Made by a program: the position numbers and the translations under genes. Under the pieces are notes generated by a model. The model saw only the letters and a program-made list of their open reading frames with translations, searched no databases and was not told where the DNA came from. This document shows positions 4,771 to 5,514 of a stretch of DNA of 5,514 nt, piece after piece (position 1 is the first letter of the stretch; every line of letters starts with the position of its first letter). Source of the DNA: an uncultured Bacilli bacterium (lineage in GTDB: Bacteria; Bacillota_I; Bacilli_A; RF39; UBA660); the NCBI GenBank assembly GCA_934183185.1, contig CAKPSO010000044.1:1-5514 (forward strand). Reading direction: 5' to 3'.

Positions 4771-5514
4771 TTATTGAACAACAAACGGATTTTCACTAGT
4801 ACCATTTCCACCTGATATTTTAGTATCAGCATTCAAGATCAAAACTGGACGAAGGCGGAGAGTAGTGCTGACAGAGTTGTTATCGATGCCACCCGAAGTA
4901 GTCACGTACCATAAACTCGAAAAATTAGACACAAAGCCGGCTGGGCTCATCGTCCAAAAATAGGTATTATTATATAAATAATAACTATTATTACTTTGTC
5001 CACGATAACCACCTGCATAAACTACTTCATCATGATTTAGTAATCCTACACTTGCGTTTACTACTCCTTTATTATTTCCATCACTACTACATTTAAAACC
5101 TGGAATATAACTTGAATAAGTAGTCATAGTTGCATTTCCTGATGTATAACTATCATCAGGTTTTGCTTTTGCTTGTTCACAATAATAAGCTCCACTTGCT
5201 ATTTTACTAGCTAAATTAGTCTTACTCCCTATATTTGTTTGATACCAACTTTCTAATTGTGTTTTAGCATTACTATTATTTGTATAATACATATATGTAT
5301 AATTATTATAGTTAGAATTAAATGCAAAATAAGCATTATTATTAATTCCATCTTGCATTATGATTCTTATTGTTCCATCTTCATTAATTCTAACTATTCT
5401 CCATGTTTGACCAGCAAACTTTACATAATTATTAGTAACATTTCCTCTGAAATAATATGTTGGTTCTCCTGTATTTGTAGCAGTTGATTTATATAATCCA
5501 CTTTCATCACTTGT
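4771..5514 (-). CDS. Partial surface-type protein with a C-type-lectin-like C-terminus; possible DGR target (5' end outside window)
   Basis: The frame is open to the window edge, giving 247 residues of a longer protein; the ATG at 5358 is internal (QTWRIVRINEDGTIRII precedes it without a stop). The visible part begins with GLYKSTATNTGEPTYYFRG and FAGQTWRIVRINEDGT, a layout I associate with multi-copy surface proteins of uncultured Firmicutes, though the family is not named with certainty. A region rich in Asn, Tyr, Ser and Thr follows, with two cysteines (YYCEQ, FKCSS). The end is WTMSP (residues 187-191 of the fragment), LWYVTTSGGI, LRLRPVLIL and a glycine-rich end, ISGGNGTSENPFVVQ. The W...G...RPV pattern resembles C-type-lectin/FGE-fold domains (DUF1566- or FISUMP-like). 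No anchor or signal is visible because the N-terminus is missing. The stretch at 4834-4956 differs sharply in base composition from the rest. A role in surface binding is inference. Confidence 0.8.
   Translation of the reverse strand, partial: TSDESGLYKSTATNTGEPTYYFRGNVTNNYVKFAGQTWRIVRINEDGTIRIIMQDGINNNAYFAFNSNYNNYTYMYYTNNSNAKTQLESWYQTNIGSKTNLASKIASGAYYCEQAKAKPDDSYTSGNATMTTYSSYIPGFKCSSDGNNKGVVNASVGLLNHDEVVYAGGYRGQSNNSYYLYNNTYFWTMSPAGFVSNFSSLWYVTTSGGIDNNSVSTTLRLRPVLILNADTKISGGNGTSENPFVVQ
4834..4956 (-). other. GC-shifted block near the 3' end of the gene; candidate diversity-generating retroelement variable region
   Basis: This 123-bp stretch contains 60 G/C bases (about 49%); the next 120 bp of the same gene (4981-5100) contains 38 (about 32%). 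The change is abrupt: codons run TTA TAT AAT AAT before it, then ACG ATG AGC CCA GCC GGC, and return to AAT GCT GAT ACT AAA ATA after it. From ACG (4951-4953) to the ACT at 4861-4863, 22 of 31 codons end in T or C, as expected if AAT/AAC codons of a template were changed at their adenines. The 3' 27 bp (4834-4860) encode LRLRPVLIL and could be the constant end next to an initiation site. No template repeat or reverse transcriptase is in the window. Confidence 0.45.

Noticed and set aside
5257..5487. Plus-strand open frame of 76 residues rich in Ile, Ser and Cys
   Set aside because: It is antisense to the Asn/Tyr-rich part of the partial surface-protein gene, and its composition is what the complement of AAT/TAT codons gives.
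1..5514. Insertion sequence, CRISPR array, integrase, or a DGR reverse transcriptase/template within the window
   Set aside because: No transposase or reverse transcriptase motifs, no spaced direct repeats, and no second copy of the 4834-4956 block were seen.

Overview
The window is an AT-rich bacterial segment, roughly 30% GC by eye. Gene spacing is tight, Shine-Dalgarno sites match a Bacillus-type 16S 3' end, promoters are sigma-A-like, and TGA is used as a stop (ends of the genes at 1345 and 434). Together these point to a low-GC Firmicute with the standard bacterial code. An uncultured gut Bacilli/RF39-like or Erysipelotrichia-like lineage is a reasonable guess, but that is inference. Everything functional lies on the minus strand, so it reads from the high-coordinate end to the low one.

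The 3' part of a surface-protein-like gene (5514 to 4771, 5' end outside the window) comes first and is closed by a strong intrinsic terminator (4721-4760). A new transcription unit starts at a promoter at 4660-4688: rnr (RNase R), a membrane-anchored CapA/PGA_cap-family protein, smpB, a small protein resembling a DEDDh exonuclease with its catalytic residues lost, and ssrA (tmRNA, 39-390), which also has its own near-consensus extended -10 promoter (401-429). Intergenic gaps are 1 to about 10 bp until ssrA.

Three members are the core of trans-translation: tmRNA and SmpB rescue ribosomes stalled on nonstop mRNA, and RNase R degrades the freed mRNA. The CapA-like protein and the exonuclease-like protein are not known parts of that pathway; their place between rnr, smpB and ssrA is the unusual feature of this operon. 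The tmRNA could be checked in detail: a 7-bp acceptor stem with the G3-U alanine identity pair, a T arm, encoded CCA, three H-type pseudoknots after the tag, and a short tag ORF reading GNNYSMAYAA.

The most interesting signal is in the partial gene at the right end. A block of about 123 bp near its 3' end (4834-4956) is about 49% GC (60 of 123 counted) against about 32% in the adjacent 120 bp of the same gene. It switches abruptly to C/G-ending codons and encodes a segment resembling the C-terminal part of C-type-lectin-fold proteins (WTMSP ... LWYV ... G ... LRLRPV). That is the position and look of the variable region of a diversity-generating retroelement target. No reverse transcriptase or template repeat lies in the window, so this is a hypothesis.
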